This document shows positions 8,387-19,578 of a stretch of DNA of 64,000 bases, in pieces. Source of the stretch: Callorhinus ursinus. Taxonomy: Eukaryota > Chordata > Mammalia > Carnivora > Otariidae. The first letter of the stretch is position 1, and each line of letters begins with the position of its first letter. The stretch is taken from NCBI RefSeq assembly GCF_003265705.1, contig NW_020313168.1, positions 3,701,214-3,765,213 on the forward strand. Direction: 5' to 3'. A program made the position numbers and the translations under genes. Under the pieces are notes generated by a model. It saw only the letters and a program-made list of their open reading frames with translations. It was not told the origin of the DNA and did not search any database.

Positions 8387-10055
8387 AGAGCAAAGGACAG
8401 GGGTCGGGGCGAGGAGCCTGGGTCCCCTCTCCTCCGTGGCACATGGCACAAGCACAAGAATCCAACCGGGAGAGTCCTGCAGCTCTGGGTGAGCCAGGGG
8501 GGTGGACTGGCCCCTCCCTTCGGCCCTCCCCCCCCCCCCCCCGCAGAATGGGGCAGGCGGGACCTGGAATGTGTTTGAGGGAAGGGGGAGTGCCACCTGA
8601 GCGCCCCGCCCCCACTCCAGCTTCTCCGGAGGAGCCAGCTGACCTGGTGGGGACAGCGACGACAGCAGTGGATTCTCTTCTCAACTCTTCTTCGCTTCCT
8701 CGACTCCCCTGCATTTCCAAACAGGGGACACTGCGGGAGTGTTGAACTAGTGAGAACTGCCGGGGAGTCTTCAAACTTTCCAACGGAACTTGTTTGCTCT
8801 TTGATTTGGTTTAAAAGGTAGCTTTAAACCCGAGCGGGTCTCTGGCCTGGAAAGAGGGTGCAGGAGAGGGTGCCCCAGGGGCCTCAGGGCTACAGGCTGG
8901 CCACGGCGATGGCCACTCCCCCTGTCCACCCCAGGTGAGGAGGCGGCTGCGTGCTCCTCCCCTGGCTCTGGGGGATGAGTGCAAGGGGTGAGCGGAAGGG
9001 GGGTATTCCGTTACCCTCTCTCGGACAGCCACCAGAAACAAAGGTCCCAGAGTCCATCTAGTGCCCGGGAGCCCAGGGCCCTTCCCCCGTTTTAAGGGGG
9101 AAGTGGCATTTGGAGGGGAAGGGGTGGGCTGGTCAGTTATTCTTTTCCCCACCCCTGCTCTCCCTTCTGGCACCTGGGGGTTGGGAGGAGGGTGGAGGAG
9201 AGGAGCCATCTTTGACCCCAGGTCCCGGGACAGAGAAGATGAGGGATTCTACTTTGTGCGTCCTGTCTGGCTAGGAGATTTGCCTTAAATGCTCCCTGTC
9301 CCATGGATAGGGACTGGCACACAAGAAGCCACACGCTCAGCCCATCCAGGCAGAGGCCAGGGGATCCTCGGAGGGCCGGCGGCCGGCCCCTCGGCGTGGG
9401 GGGAGGGGCGGGCGGAGATGGAGGCGGGTGGAGGTCCAGGCCTTCCAGCCAAGCCCTGGAAGAAGGCGAGCCCATTCGGTATTGGCCAGTCACAGGTGCC
9501 TCCCGGTGCCTGGGCTCTGGCAGAGCAGAGCCACCAGGTCCCACAGCCCTCCTCACCTGGGGGGGTGGGGTGGGGGGTGGGGGAAGGGCACAGGCAGGAA
9601 GTCATTGAGAGACTGGGGCCCCTGCCAGCCCAGCTGCTCCCTTCTGCAATAGCACTGATCAGTGAAAAGTTAACAGGAATGTAGCAGCGACGGAATTACC
9701 TGGAACTGTTCTTTTTGGGGAAAATGAAACAAACACGAAGTTTTCTGTGTCAGGTTATTGGGCTGGATGGGGCAGCTGTGTGTTGGGGTGTTTGGGTTTT
9801 TTTTTTCCTGTTGTTTTTGTTTCGTTTTGTTTTTTGTTTTAATAATGTTTACAATCTGCCTCAATCACTCTTTTATAAAGATTCCACCTCCAGCCCTCTC
9901 CCCGCCCCCCCAACCCAGGCCTTCGAGGCTGTTAGGAGATGCTTGAAGAACTCAACAAAATACCAATCCAAGTCAAACTTTGCACATATTTATATTTATA
10001 TTCAAAAAAGAAACATTTCAGTAATTTATAATAAAGAGCACTATTTTTTAATGAA
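8387..10055 (+). promoter_or_regulatory. SOCS3: SOCS3 3' UTR with AU-rich and microRNA-seed cluster
   Basis: About 1.67 kb from the TAA to the expected cleavage site. It contains a poly-C run (about 8527-8542), a long U-rich block (about 9797-9850) and, in the last 90 nt, several motifs. These are TTTGCACA (9979-9986), an 8-mer match to the miR-19 seed; ATTTA pentamers at 9988-9992 and 9994-9998; and CATTTCA (10014-10020), a 7-mer match to the miR-203 seed. SOCS3 is a reported target of both microRNAs and its mRNA is short-lived, so these are likely functional instability elements. Confidence 0.85.
10030..10035 (+). terminator. SOCS3: SOCS3 polyadenylation signal AATAAA
   Basis: The canonical AATAAA lies in TTTATAATAAAGAGCAC, followed by a T-rich stretch. 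Cleavage is expected 10-30 nt downstream (about 10045-10065). I saw no other canonical AATAAA between the stop codon and this point, so one main 3' end is expected. Confidence 0.9.
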
Positions 10056-10059
10056 AACC

Positions 10060-11297
10060 GACTGGAGCCTTTTCCTCCCCGCCCCTTCCCTGCCTTGCTT
10101 TCTCTTTCACCCGCACCCACGCCGCGTCTGAGGGGAGGGAGGGAGCCGCGGAGGTGCAGGCTCTGCCCCCTCTTGTGTCAGGGGCGCTCCTCGCCATGGA
10201 ACTGAGCTCGTCTTCACCACGTCACTGACAAGCTAAGGCAGCCACCTAGACTTTACCGAGAGGGGTAATTCCTGCTAGTCTGATTCAGATCTGACCAGAA
10301 TATGCAAAGCAAGTTCGAAGGAAGCGCTTCAAAGGGTTTGCAGGGAGTAACCTGAGCTGTGGTCAAAGCTTTTAGAGATTCCAGGTTATTAGAGGCGCTC
10401 TGCTCTTTGGCAAGGAGGTGTTCCGAGAAAGCCCAGACTCCGGGGTCCTGGCGGTGACCCGTGACCTCAGCACAGCCAGGTTCATGGGAGGTGGGGGGAG
10501 GGGTGGTCTCCACAGGCACTGCCTCCCCCCACCTCCAGCTTCCCCCCATTCCTGGGAGACCCAGCCTGAGCAGTGGCCGGCCACATGCCTCCCAATGACA
10601 GCACCCATCTATTTGCCTATTTCTTAGTCACTCCCACCCCCTGGGCACTTAGAGGCTCTCCCGTTAACCTACCCAGCCCCACAAGGCGGGTGTTACCACT
10701 GCCATATTCTTAGACATAACTGAGCTCCATGGAAGCTGTGGGCTTACACTGGCCACTTCTGATGCCCAGAACAGTGCTCAGTAAATACTTGTCGACTGAG
10801 CGGGGGCAGCCACTCAGGTTCATGGAGGTTAAGCAACCTGCCCAAGGACACACCACTTGGGAACGTGGGAAAAGACACAGAATTGGAACCTGGGAGCATC
10901 TGGTTTCCAAAGCCCATGAACTCTCTCTGCCTCCCTAAGCACTAAGTATGTGGCCAGGGCTGCCCCTCTGCCCCTCTGTATATCTCCCTGCAAAGCCAAC
11001 AGGTGAGTTCCCCCACTCTGGGGTTTCAGCATTAGGGTTGTGCTAAAAAACAAAAAATCCTTTCTCTGTGACATTTTCCTTCCATGCTTCTTCCCCCCCC
11101 AAACCCCAGACCTGACCACTGAAGAAATGAGTGTAATTCCCAAGTCAGGGGTCCCCATGCCTTCCCCCAAACCTCAGATGCCTGAAACAAATACCAGAGG
11201 CCTCTTCCCACTCCCCCCTCTTCCTGGGTGTGTGTGTGTGGGGGGGAGCCGGAGAATAAGCAGCTCCAGGAATCAGCATCCAAAAGGCAACTGAGAG
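10060..11297. other. SOCS3 downstream flank, no gene seen
   Basis: Between the SOCS3 poly(A) site and the first downstream can-SINE. An L2-like 3' end (about 10745-10800, CCCAGAACAGTGCTCAGTAAATACTTG) and a minus-strand MIR piece (about 10805-10935, GGTTAAGCAACCTGCCCAAGG) are recognisable. The rest has no visible structure or coding signal. Confidence 0.6.
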
Positions 11298-11451
11298 GGG
11301 GTGCCTGGGTGGCTCAGATGGTCGGACCCCTGCCTTCGGCTCGGGTCATGATCTCTGGGTCCTGGGATCGAGCCCCGTGTCGGGCTCCCTGCTCGGCGGG
11401 GAGTCTGCTTCTCCCTCTTCCTCTGCCTCTCCCCACTGCTCCTGCTCTCAA

Positions 11452-11482
<31 letters not shown>

Positions 11483-11525
11483 CTCTCTGTCTCAAATGAA
11501 TAAATAAAAAAATCCTTTAAAAAAA
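11298..11525 (+). mobile_element. can-SINE with 16-bp target-site duplication
   Basis: Flanked by exact direct repeats AAAAGGCAACTGAGAG at 11282-11297 and 11526-11541, the mark of L1-machinery retroposition. The element carries the tRNA-derived head, the GGGATCGAGCCCCGTGTCGG body, a (CT)n/(TC)n tract at about 11450-11480 and an A-rich tail with AATAAATAAA. Confidence 0.96.
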
Positions 11526-11541
11526 AAAAGGCAACTGAGAG

Positions 11542-12780
11542 TAAATAAAGTCATTTCTCTTTCCCATTTCCTAGACTTTTGGGGGAAATAATGTAAAGAG
11601 ACAAGAAAGGGCCAGGCTAAGGCATGAGACTACTGAGTGGACAGAGCATGTAGGAACCACTCCAGAAAGACCACCGCTTCTGGAACCAGGACTGCAGACC
11701 CAGGTAAGCTCACCTTCCCAGAGCACCAGGTCAAGTGAGGGGACCCAGTGGGGCCTGGGAAGCTCCTGGCAGGCTCTTCCCTGCTGAGGGGGGTGCGGGG
11801 GGGGGGCTGCCAGCCGGCCACCATCTGCCTTCAGCAGAAAGCTGCACAGCTGCTGGAAGGACAGCCTCCGTGGAACCTTGGAACCTAGAGCACACTAAGT
11901 CGCCGTCCTTGGCCCAGAAGGCGGCTGTTGAGCCGGGGTGTCCAGTGTTCACAGGGCGCCAACTGAAAGGGCTTGATCTTCTCTGGCCCCGGAGAGAGCT
12001 GCTTTCCCCGTCCCCCTGGAGGTTAAACTCAGAGGCAGGAAGACCCCTGACTCCTTTCCCCTGATGCCCCCCTCCCATCCTTCTCCCCACACTTTTGTCT
12101 CTCCATTTTCAGACCACAAGACCAACCTTCTACTTTTGCAGACAAGGAGGCTGAGTCCCAGAGAAGAAAAGCAATTTGCTTAAATTCACACGGCAAGCTA
12201 GTGGCAACCCCAAGATCCATCTGCTCCCCAGGGCTCCTTCCCGTGTTCCCTCCTCCTCCTACCCTCCTGTTGCAGAAATCTTTCTGTACTTCTCGGTCCT
12301 CTTGGGGACGGAATCCACCCCCTCCCAAGGACTTAAGGGGGGCTGCCAGAGAAGGAGTGTGCCTGGTTCCCCGATTTGCTAAGAAGCTTGAGCAGGCACC
12401 CACGCCTCAGTGGGGTTAAGAAGAGCATAGCTGGGGGTCCCTGGCCAACCCCCAGAAAGGGGAGAGTGTGCTGCTTCCCGGCCCTGTGCCCTATTAGGCT
12501 GCTTCTGGCTGTAAGAATCCACCCCCAAGAGGCCCTCTCCTCTCTCCGGTGGTGCTGTTTTTGGGCAGGCCTCCGGATGAGCTAGAGCCAGGAATGGGAA
12601 ATCTAAGGCCTGCTCTGGGGGGAGGGAGGGAAGGAGGCCACAGAGAGGGGAGCTGGAGATGGAAAGTAAGCCTTCGTGTTGGGTCCTAGTTTAAGGAAGG
12701 AGGTTCGGGAGGGGGTACCGCCAGTGTACCAGGCTGAGAGACGGGGAGAGTCGCAGAGGGAGTCTGAGCAGGGACAGAAG
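11542..12780. other. Intergenic DNA, MIR fragment only
   Basis: A MIR fragment on the minus strand at about 12100-12215 (GACAAGGAGGCTGAGTCCCAG ... CACACGGCAAGCTAGTGGCA). Otherwise GC-rich sequence without a recognised gene or repeat; the short open frames here have no conserved features. Confidence 0.55.
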
Positions 12781-13250
12781 TCCGCGGGGGTGGGGGACAA
12801 CGTGCACGGGGGCGGATCCGGGAAACCCAAGCCGAGGGTGGGAAGAGCCGGGCCCGGGACGCACCTTCCCGCGCCGCGTCCCGCCGCCTCCCGTGCGGGC
12901 TGCCGTCGGGCGGGCGGGCGCGTCGCTCCCAGGCCGGCCTCTGCCAGGAAGAGTCACTTCCCGGACGCCGCGGGAGCTCTGGCGGAGCTATGCGAAGAAT
13001 GTCCGCGCGGAGCCCGGCGGGTGGCACCTCCCGGGCCCGCGCCGCCGCAGCAGCAGCCGCCCCGCCAAGCGCAGCGTGCGCGCGGAGAGCAGGCCACGCC
13101 CCCGCCACGCCCCCGCCCCGCGGAGCGCGGTCGCCGTGACAACGGGATTACAGGCTCGGAGCGCTGTTTATTCTCAGCCGAGTGCCAGGAAATTCGACGG
13201 GGTGGCTGCCAGGCGCACCTCCCTGGGGTGGGGGCCGGGAGGGGGAGGAG
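12780..13250. promoter_or_regulatory. Orphan CpG island with RFX X-box-like motif
   Basis: About 470 bp dense in CpG, including CCCCGCCACGCC-type Sp1/KLF boxes around 13097-13120. At 13130-13143 stands GTCGCCGTGACAAC, 12 of 14 matches to the RFX X-box palindrome GTTGCCATGGCAAC. It lies about 2.7 kb past the SOCS3 poly(A) site and belongs to no gene I can see, so it may be an enhancer or the promoter of an unannotated non-coding RNA. Confidence 0.6.
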
Positions 13251-14800
13251 AGAGGGTTGGACCAGCACGCCCGGGGCTCCTGGGGGAGGGACGCGGTCCT
13301 CCGTCACCGTCACCACGGGTCACTGACCCCTCCGAGGGGAGCTGCTCAGAAAGCACTGACTCTTTCCCGGCCAGGAGTGAATCAAGTTTTCTTCTCCCAG
13401 GGTAGCCAAATCTCCCTCCAGGCTGGCGAGTACCCCCCACCCCGCCCCGCCCCCCAACGCACACTCTCTCTGTCCAGGGTTCCCCGTCCTTGGAGCCCTA
13501 GAGCCCCCCGCCCCACAATCCCTCATTCGCTCACTCAGCACACAGCTATTGAACACATCCTATGGGTCAGGGAATTGAATGTGGGACAAGACAAGGCCCC
13601 GATTGTCCTGCTCTCCTGAGATTTATCGGGAGTGACAATGAATTAGTAAATATATAAATACAATGATTACAGATTGCTATTAGTACCCCAAAGATGCATC
13701 TTCAAGTCACATTTCCAGTATGGCCCACATCCACGATCCTGTCCCACACCCTCAGGTAGGGTGACCAGCTTGTCCTGGTTTGCCCAGCACTGTCCCAGTT
13801 CGGCCCTGAGAGTCCAGCAAACCAGGCTAGTTGATCACCCTACCCTCAGGTCTTAATGCACCCATTTCAGAGATGGAGAAACCGAGGCCCAAAATACCAG
13901 GGCAGTTCTTCCAAGGTCATGGGGCCAGTTAGAAAGAGAGCGGGAGCTGGGCTCCTTCAGCTAAACACCCTTCACACACACCCTCCTCAGGCCCCCCAAA
14001 GCACTGAAGCACCTGTGGCCAGCCCCCCAGGGACCTTATAAAATTGCTGTCTCCCAGGCTCCAAGCCCAGCTCCTTCTGAATCAGAAGCCCTGAGGATAG
14101 TACAGGAATCTGCATACTCAACAGTACTCCAGGTGACTCTCAGACCACTCCATGCTGCCTTGGGGGAAGACAAGCCTGGATCCTCCTCTCTTCCTGGGAC
14201 AGGGAATTTCCTCTTTGAACCTTGACTAAGCCCATCTGGGAAGTCAGCAGGGAGGGAAAGCCTGGGTTCACTGCCCGCGCCCCGGCAAGCGCAGGCAAGT
14301 GCAGCCCTTCCCTCTCCTGGGCTCCAGCCCCTGGGCCCTGGGCCTAAGACCAGGGGGCACCAGGGGGGAGGAGTACGGTGCTCCTTCCCCCCAACGCTGC
14401 CCCGCCCCCCCCACCCCCCCCAGTGCTGAGCCCTCCCAGCTGTGCTATGCTGGGAACAGGCCAGGCATTTGTGAAATCCTTGGGTGAGCCTGACCCACTG
14501 TCATGAGGACTGCCTGTGGAAGCTGGTGCAGGGAGGGGGATGGGGGGCTGTTCCCAGAAGCGGGGAGAACTCTGGACTTCCCACTCCTGAGTGCTCTGCA
14601 TTGCAGCATGGCCTTAAGCAACAGCAGTGGTCTGGAAGGCTGCATTGCAGAGAACCAGAGGCCCAAGGCTCTCTTCTGAAAAGAAGCTAGGGCTCTGAAT
14701 GCTAAAACCGCGCTTGAGCTCCGGGTTACACATCACTGGGGCCATTCATAGCAATGACCAGGCCCAGCCTTAGAGAAAGGCTGAAATCAAGGCTAGACTT
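13250..14800. other. Intergenic DNA with ancient repeats
   Basis: About 13525-13680 resembles an old interspersed repeat (CTCATTCGCTCACTCAGCAC ... TATTGAACACATCCTATGGG), family not assigned. About 13850-13950 is a minus-strand MIR piece. At 14347-14360 AGACCAGGGGGCAC matches the CTCF core at 12 of 14 positions. No gene seen. Confidence 0.5.
14347..14360 (+). promoter_or_regulatory. CTCF-like motif
   Basis: AGACCAGGGGGCAC agrees with CCASYAGRKGGCRS at positions 3-14; only the first two weak positions differ. The strong AGGGGGCAC core makes this a credible candidate, but it sits in GC-rich DNA where such matches arise by chance. Confidence 0.4.
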
Positions 14801-14801
14801 A

Positions 14802-14868
14802 CAAAAAAAAAAAAAGAAAGAAAAGAAAAGAAAGAAAGAGAGAGAGAGAGAGAGAGAAAGAAAGAAAG

Positions 14869-14912
<44 letters not shown>

Positions 14913-14930
14913 AAGAAAAAAAAAAAAAAC
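14802..14930. repeat. A-rich/(GAAA)n/(GA)n tract with A33-type runs
   Basis: About 129 bp of almost pure purine: A13, GAAA units, (GA)n, then a long A run with one GAAAG interruption. It could be an expanded tail of a degraded retroelement, but no element head is visible next to it. Confidence 0.9.
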
Positions 14931-14978
14931 AACCAGAATGCTAGTTCGTTATGTACATTACACAAGAAAATGTATTTG

Positions 14979-15150
14979 CTTTTTTTTTTAAGATTTTATT
15001 TATTTATTTGAGAAAGCACAAGCAGGGGGAGCAGCAGGCAGAGGGAGAAGCAGGCTCCCCACTGAGCAAGGAGCCCCAACTGGGCTCAATCCCGGGATCA
15101 TGACCTGAGCCGAAGGCAGATGCTTAACCCACTGAGCCACCCAGGCGCCC
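14979..15150 (-). mobile_element. can-SINE, minus strand, with target-site duplication
   Basis: The head complement GAGCCACCCAGGCGCC ends at 15150. The tail complement is T-rich then AAGATTTTATTTATTTATTTG. Flanks AAGAAAATGTATTT (14964-14977) and AAGAAAATGTTTTT (15151-15164) form a slightly diverged target-site duplication. Confidence 0.95.
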
Positions 15151-16354
15151 AAGAAAATGTTTTTCCTTTCACCTCCTTCCCCCCAAATCTCCAATCTTCC
15201 TTTCGTACAGAAAACTTTATGTAGTATCTATACCATACAGGATATCAAAGACCCGAAATAGAAAACCTGGTCTTTCAGGAGGCTGCTGTGCTGCACAACC
15301 TTAGGGGGCGCTGTTCACAATATGATCTTTGTAAATGGGGTCCCAGGAAGTTGTGGGGGGGGAAGCTGCAGTGTTTGTGAATTTTAGGGTACAGTAACAG
15401 TGCCTGATCCTTGCCTTAACGACGCTCCTGGGCGATCCCAATGCTGGGTAGGAACCCTGTTCTGGACACTGTGACCAATGCTGGAGATCCATGCCAACAA
15501 AGAAGCATTTCAGATTTCAAGAGGCTTACAGTCTGAAAGGGGAACCAGACGTGAAAACCAAGAAGTATCCTAAAAAGGAATGGGTGTAAAAATAAAATGT
15601 TATACAGCATACAGCTGGGGGCCCCCAGGAGGAAATGACCTACAGTGATTTCCCAGAAGAGGTGCCACTCGTGAGCTAAGGCAAAACAGCAGGTGTCCCC
15701 TCCCGCAGGCAGGCGGCGTGGGACACGGGGGCATTCTAATGATCCGAAACAGGGAAATGGCCCGGAAAATGGAAAAAACTTTAGGGAACTTCAAGAAGTT
15801 TGGTATGTCCCCATCGGGCACATCCAGGCCAGACTCATCTTCTAAAAATACTGCATTTGTTATGTCACAGGCAAGGCCCACCCCCATAGGAGCCACACTG
15901 GTTCCTTGGGCATTTTCTTCTCAGCTGGGTTCCAGTACTCCTCAGGCTCTCACCTGAGTGGAGATCCAGCCTCGTCAGCTCCCCACCCCCTGCAGCCCAT
16001 GCGGCAGATGGTCTTCCTTCCACGAGGGTGCTCTCATTTGCCCCCCACATGCATCACCCCGTGTTCCCCTGTGAGCCCACATCCTGGCCTGTTGCGGTTA
16101 TCCCACCCAACGGCCCAGCCTGCCCCCCTGTCCCCCTCTTTGAGTTTCTGTCTCTCTTTTGAGGCTGCCTCCTTTTCCACCTCCTCCCTGAAGCTCTCCT
16201 GGACTCCCGCAGTCCTCCTAGACTCTCTTTCCTCGGAAGGCATCCGATACGTGGAACCATTGCTACTCCTGTATCGCCTGGTCATACGGTGTTATGGTTT
16301 CTTGATTTCTTCCCAACTGGACTGTGAACGCTTTCAAGAAAGAAACTCACTCTT
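15151..16354. other. Intergenic DNA, no gene seen
   Basis: Contains TTAGGGGGCGCTG at 15301-15313, a partial CTCF-core match, and a GAS-type TTCCCAGAA at 15650-15658. Neither is above what chance would give in this composition. No repeat family recognised with confidence. Confidence 0.45.
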
Positions 16355-16555
16355 GGGGCGCCTGGGTGGCTCAGTCGGTTAAGCGTCTGCCTTCGGCTCA
16401 GGTCATGATCCCGGGCTCCTGGGATCGAGCCCCGCGTCGGGCTCCCTGCTCCACGGGAAGCCTGCTTCTCCCTCTCCCACTGCCCCTGCTTGGGTTTCCT
16501 CTCTCGCTGTGTCTCTCTCTGTCAAATAAATAAAACCTTAAAAAAAAAAAAAAAA
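16355..16555 (+). mobile_element. can-SINE, arctoid-type body
   Basis: Carries the full head (GGGGCGCCTGGGTGGCTCAG, TCGGTTAAGCGTCTGCC) and the CACGGGAAGCCTGCTTCTCC body, followed by CTCTCGCTGTGTCTCTCTCTG, TCAAATAAATAAA and an A tail. Low divergence from the other long-body copies, so relatively young. Confidence 0.95.
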
Positions 16556-18190
16556 CCAAACCTATTAGAACACTCATCACCTGACTTCAAGTCTAATACC
16601 CTCCCCACTGCTGCTAACATTTGCATGGGAGAGCCCCTGCCATCTAGCAGCAGCTGTGAAGGCTCCCCAGGCAGCTGGGGCCACACTGGCCACTCGTCGG
16701 AGACCAGCTCCGTCCTGCAGGACAGTCCTAGGGCTCTCATCCCATCTGTCATCTGTGGAGAGCTTGGGCGGTTGCAGGGAGGACACCAGGATCACCCCAC
16801 CTCCCAGCAGGAGGGAGCCTCAGATGTTGAGGGCTGGTGCTCCCAATGGGCATAGAATTGCCAAGGAAACTCCAGCAAGACCTCTGGCCAACCCAATGTG
16901 CGGGATTTTGCTTGAAGCCTCAGAGAACCCCAATGTCACCCTAAACTATTCTTTCTGGAAGCTGGGGGATGAATGGGATGACCTCTACATAACTTTTCTG
17001 TTACCGAACCCCTTTGAAGAGGAGGCTGGAGGAAGAGGAGCCAGTGCCAGGAGGGAGGCAGGCTGGTTTCCAGGAGTGGTCCTCAAGCCCTTCACTGCCC
17101 TTTTCAGCGTCCCTTGGCTCCTGGTGAAAGTAGGCAAGGGGGTCTGGCAGGAAGGCTACCCAGAAGATACTCAGAGACCAACCGGCATTGCCCAGTGGCG
17201 GTGGGGCCGTCAATGGCTGTGGAATACTGCTCTACACTGGGGCTTCCCCACTGGCCTCCTCCAGGCCATCACTCCGGGGTTGGGCTGAGAAGTCGGCAAG
17301 GACCCTGACCAGACTATGGCCAGCCCTGGCCTGGAGGGGAGGAGCCCAGGAAAGCAGCCCGGCCCGCCCGCAGGCACACTGCCAGACCTCTCCAGTCTAA
17401 GAGAAGGAGCTGGGAAGGTCAGCCAAGGGGCCCAGCTGCAGCAAGAGACCTTGTGCCCACACCAGGCTAAGGACTGAGCTGATCAGTCTTGAGTGCAGGA
17501 GGGGAGGGGCCCCCACCCAGGCAGAGTCTACAGGCTCCAGGGTCACTGGGGGCTCTGTGGCTGGTAAGAGAGACATCTGGAGAGGGGCCAATGAAAACGG
17601 TCAGATCCCCAGTAGAGGCTGCAGACCCCCAGGAGACAGGTGGGGAAGTGGTCACAGAGGACAGGAGGGCCTCCTGGACGTGCACAGGGTGGACACGTTG
17701 CTGCACACACGAGCTGCTCAGCACATTCTGAGCTCCGTCTGTAAATGCAACACGGGGCACCATCCGCTGGATGTGCGCTGCTGTGCGTTATCTTCCCATG
17801 GGTTGATGTGTGACGGTGAGTCACCCCGGTCTCGGTCCCCCACTGTGACCAATACAGCTAACCAGGAGGCTACCGACCAGGACTCAGGGTGGAGGAGATG
17901 GCAGGGGTCCGAGCTCTCCTATGGGAGGAGAAAGCTGGCCTGGCCCGGGATCAAAAGGTGTTCTCAGCCTTGGAGTCAGGATTCAAACAACTGAATCAGC
18001 CTGCGCAGGGTGTAGGCGGAACCATGCTCCCTAGTCTCAGGGTCCTTTCTTGCTGGTCTCCAGAGGGTTCTGTGGGAAACAGACAAGGACTGCATGAGAA
18101 TGGCATTGGCCTTGGTCTCCCCATGGCCTGTGGGGGAAGAATAAGACAGTTTCGCCATGCAACGGTGCTCTCCTTGGCCCCAACCCTGGA
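16556..18190. other. Intergenic DNA, nothing recognised
   Basis: GC-rich, repeat-poor by eye, with no splice-bounded coding segment that I can recognise. The open frame at 16656-17288 (210 codons) shows no known domain and is treated as chance. Confidence 0.45.
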
Positions 18191-18199
18191 GGAAGAGTG

Positions 18200-18640
18200 C
18201 CCCCACCAGCGTGTTTTATTCATTTCACACTTTCATGGCCGGGCTTCTAGTGTGCCAAGCTCTATTCTAAGCATTTGAAACATATGAGCTGCGGCGCCTG
18301 GGTGGCTCAGTCGGTTAAGCGTCTGCCTTCGGCTCAGGTCGTGGTGTCGGGGTCCTGGGATTTAGCCCCACATCAGGCTCTCTGCTCAGCAAGGAGTCTG
18401 CTTCTCCTTCTCCCTCCCCCTCTGTGCTCTCCCTCCCTCCCTCAAATAAATAAATAAAAATAAATGAAACATATGAACTTATTTAATTCTCCAGGAACCC
18501 TATGACTTAGGTCTTATTATTGTCCCCAGTTTTTCGGTGGAGAGAGCTGCCAAACAGGATGTACTGTGACTTGCCCCAAATCACACAGCTAACCGGGAAC
18601 AGAGCTGGGGTCCAAACCCAGGCGGTTGGGCTGCAGGGCC
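18200..18640 (-). repeat. MIR split by a can-SINE
   Basis: The left part (TAGTGTGCCAAGCTCTATTC, TAAGCATTTGAAA) and the right part (TTATTTAATTCTCCAGGAAC, TATGACTTAGGTCTTATTAT, CACACAGCTAACCGGGAACA) are contiguous pieces of a reverse-strand MIR, interrupted by the SINE at 18291-18464. Confidence 0.85.
18291..18464 (+). mobile_element. can-SINE inside MIR
   Basis: Head GCGGCGCCTGGGTGGCTCAG, tail (AATA)n. Target-site duplication TGAAACATATGAGCT (18276-18290) and TGAAACATATGAACT (18465-18479), one mismatch. The body has substitutions such as GGATTTAGCCCCACATCAGG, so this copy is of intermediate age. Confidence 0.95.
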
Positions 18641-18689
18641 CCTGCCCACGGCCAGCCCCTGCTAACCTCAGTGAGGCCCTGGGTACTGG

Positions 18690-19120
18690 CTTGGGAGCCA
18701 GAGAGGGCAGAGTGCTGGCGGTGTGCCCCAGATCACTGCTTCCGGGCAAACGACCTTGGACGGGCACCTAACAGCCTTGCTTCCTCATCTCTACAGGGGG
18801 GATCTCAACAAAGCCGGCTTCGTGCGTTATAAGGGTGATACAAGACCATGCCACAGGGTTGTTGTTCTTATCAGCAAGGGCTCCCTAGGACCAGCAAGAT
18901 CTGAACACTTCCATTCACCCAACATTCAGCCCCATGCACTCCAGCTCAGAGGAGAGCCACGAAGCTGGGCCACTCGCTCCCGGGTTTCCGGCCCCCCGGG
19001 GAGAAGAAGACGCTGAGGGAGCACTTCTTCCTGTCTCCTCCTTGGTCCCTTCCAGTTCTTGCTTTGTGTGCCTGCTACGTTTCCTTCTTGTTTTCCTCAA
19101 CTGCCCTCAGCGTGACATTC
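18690..19120. other. MIR-like stretch then unannotated DNA
   Basis: About 18700-18850 follows the plus-strand MIR pattern weakly (CAAACGACCTTGGACGGGCA, CTTCCTCATCTCTACAGGGG). From 18850 to 19120 nothing was recognised. Confidence 0.5.
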
Positions 19121-19121
19121 T

Positions 19122-19578
19122 GTGGTTGTACAAGTGTCCTGGGGCTGCCATAACAGAGGACCACAAACTGGGGGGTTTAAAACAACAGAAATGGACCTTC
19201 TCGAAGTTCTGGAGGCCAGAAGTCCAAAATCAAGGTGTCAGAGGGGCTGCACACCCTCTGAAACCTCTGGGGTGGGGTGGAGGGGAATCCTTCCTTGCTC
19301 TTCTCAGCTTTGGTGGCTGCCCGCAGTCCTTGGCAACCCTTGATGGGGGGATGCGTCATTCCCATCCCTGCTTCTGTCGTCACACGGCCTTCTCCTCTGT
19401 GTGTCTGTGTCCAAATCTCCTCTTATAAGGACACCAGTTATTGGATTAGGGCCCAAACTAATCCAGTATGACCTCATCTTAACTAATTATATCTGCAAAG
19501 ACCCTATTTCCAAATTAGGTCACATGCACACGTGCTTTGTGGACATGAATTTTGGGGACACTATTCTACCCAGTACTG
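19122..19578 (-). mobile_element. MaLR (MLT1/MST-type) LTR fossil, minus strand
   Basis: Contains the diagnostic words CTGCCATAACAGAGGACCAC, TTTAAAACAACAGAAATGG, TTCTGGAGGCCAGAAGTCC, CTCCTCTTATAAGGACACCAG and ATTAGGGCCCAAACTAATCC. These read as the reverse complement of an MLT1/MST-class LTR. Solo and non-coding. The exact subfamily was not assigned. Confidence 0.8.

Larger units (their letters stand above)
5770..8400. promoter_or_regulatory. CpG island spanning SOCS3 promoter and gene body
   Basis: CpG dinucleotides become dense from about 5770 and stay so through exon 1, the intron and the coding exon. Upstream of the TATA box there is almost 1 kb of CpG-rich DNA with no recognised repeat, a usual setting for divergent non-coding transcription. 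No conserved reading frame was seen in that upstream part. Boundaries are by eye. Confidence 0.85.

Noticed and set aside
7592..8596. 334-codon open frame antisense to the SOCS3 coding exon
   Set aside because: Shadow of the GC-rich SOCS3 frame; no independent features, start context or splice structure.
11298..11370. tRNA-like heads of the can-SINEs as tRNA genes
   Set aside because: They are tRNA-derived SINE heads with target-site duplications and A-rich tails and have lost tRNA folding; no free tRNA gene was seen.
14802..14930. Lys/Glu-rich open frame
   Set aside because: Encoded by the A/GAAA simple tract.
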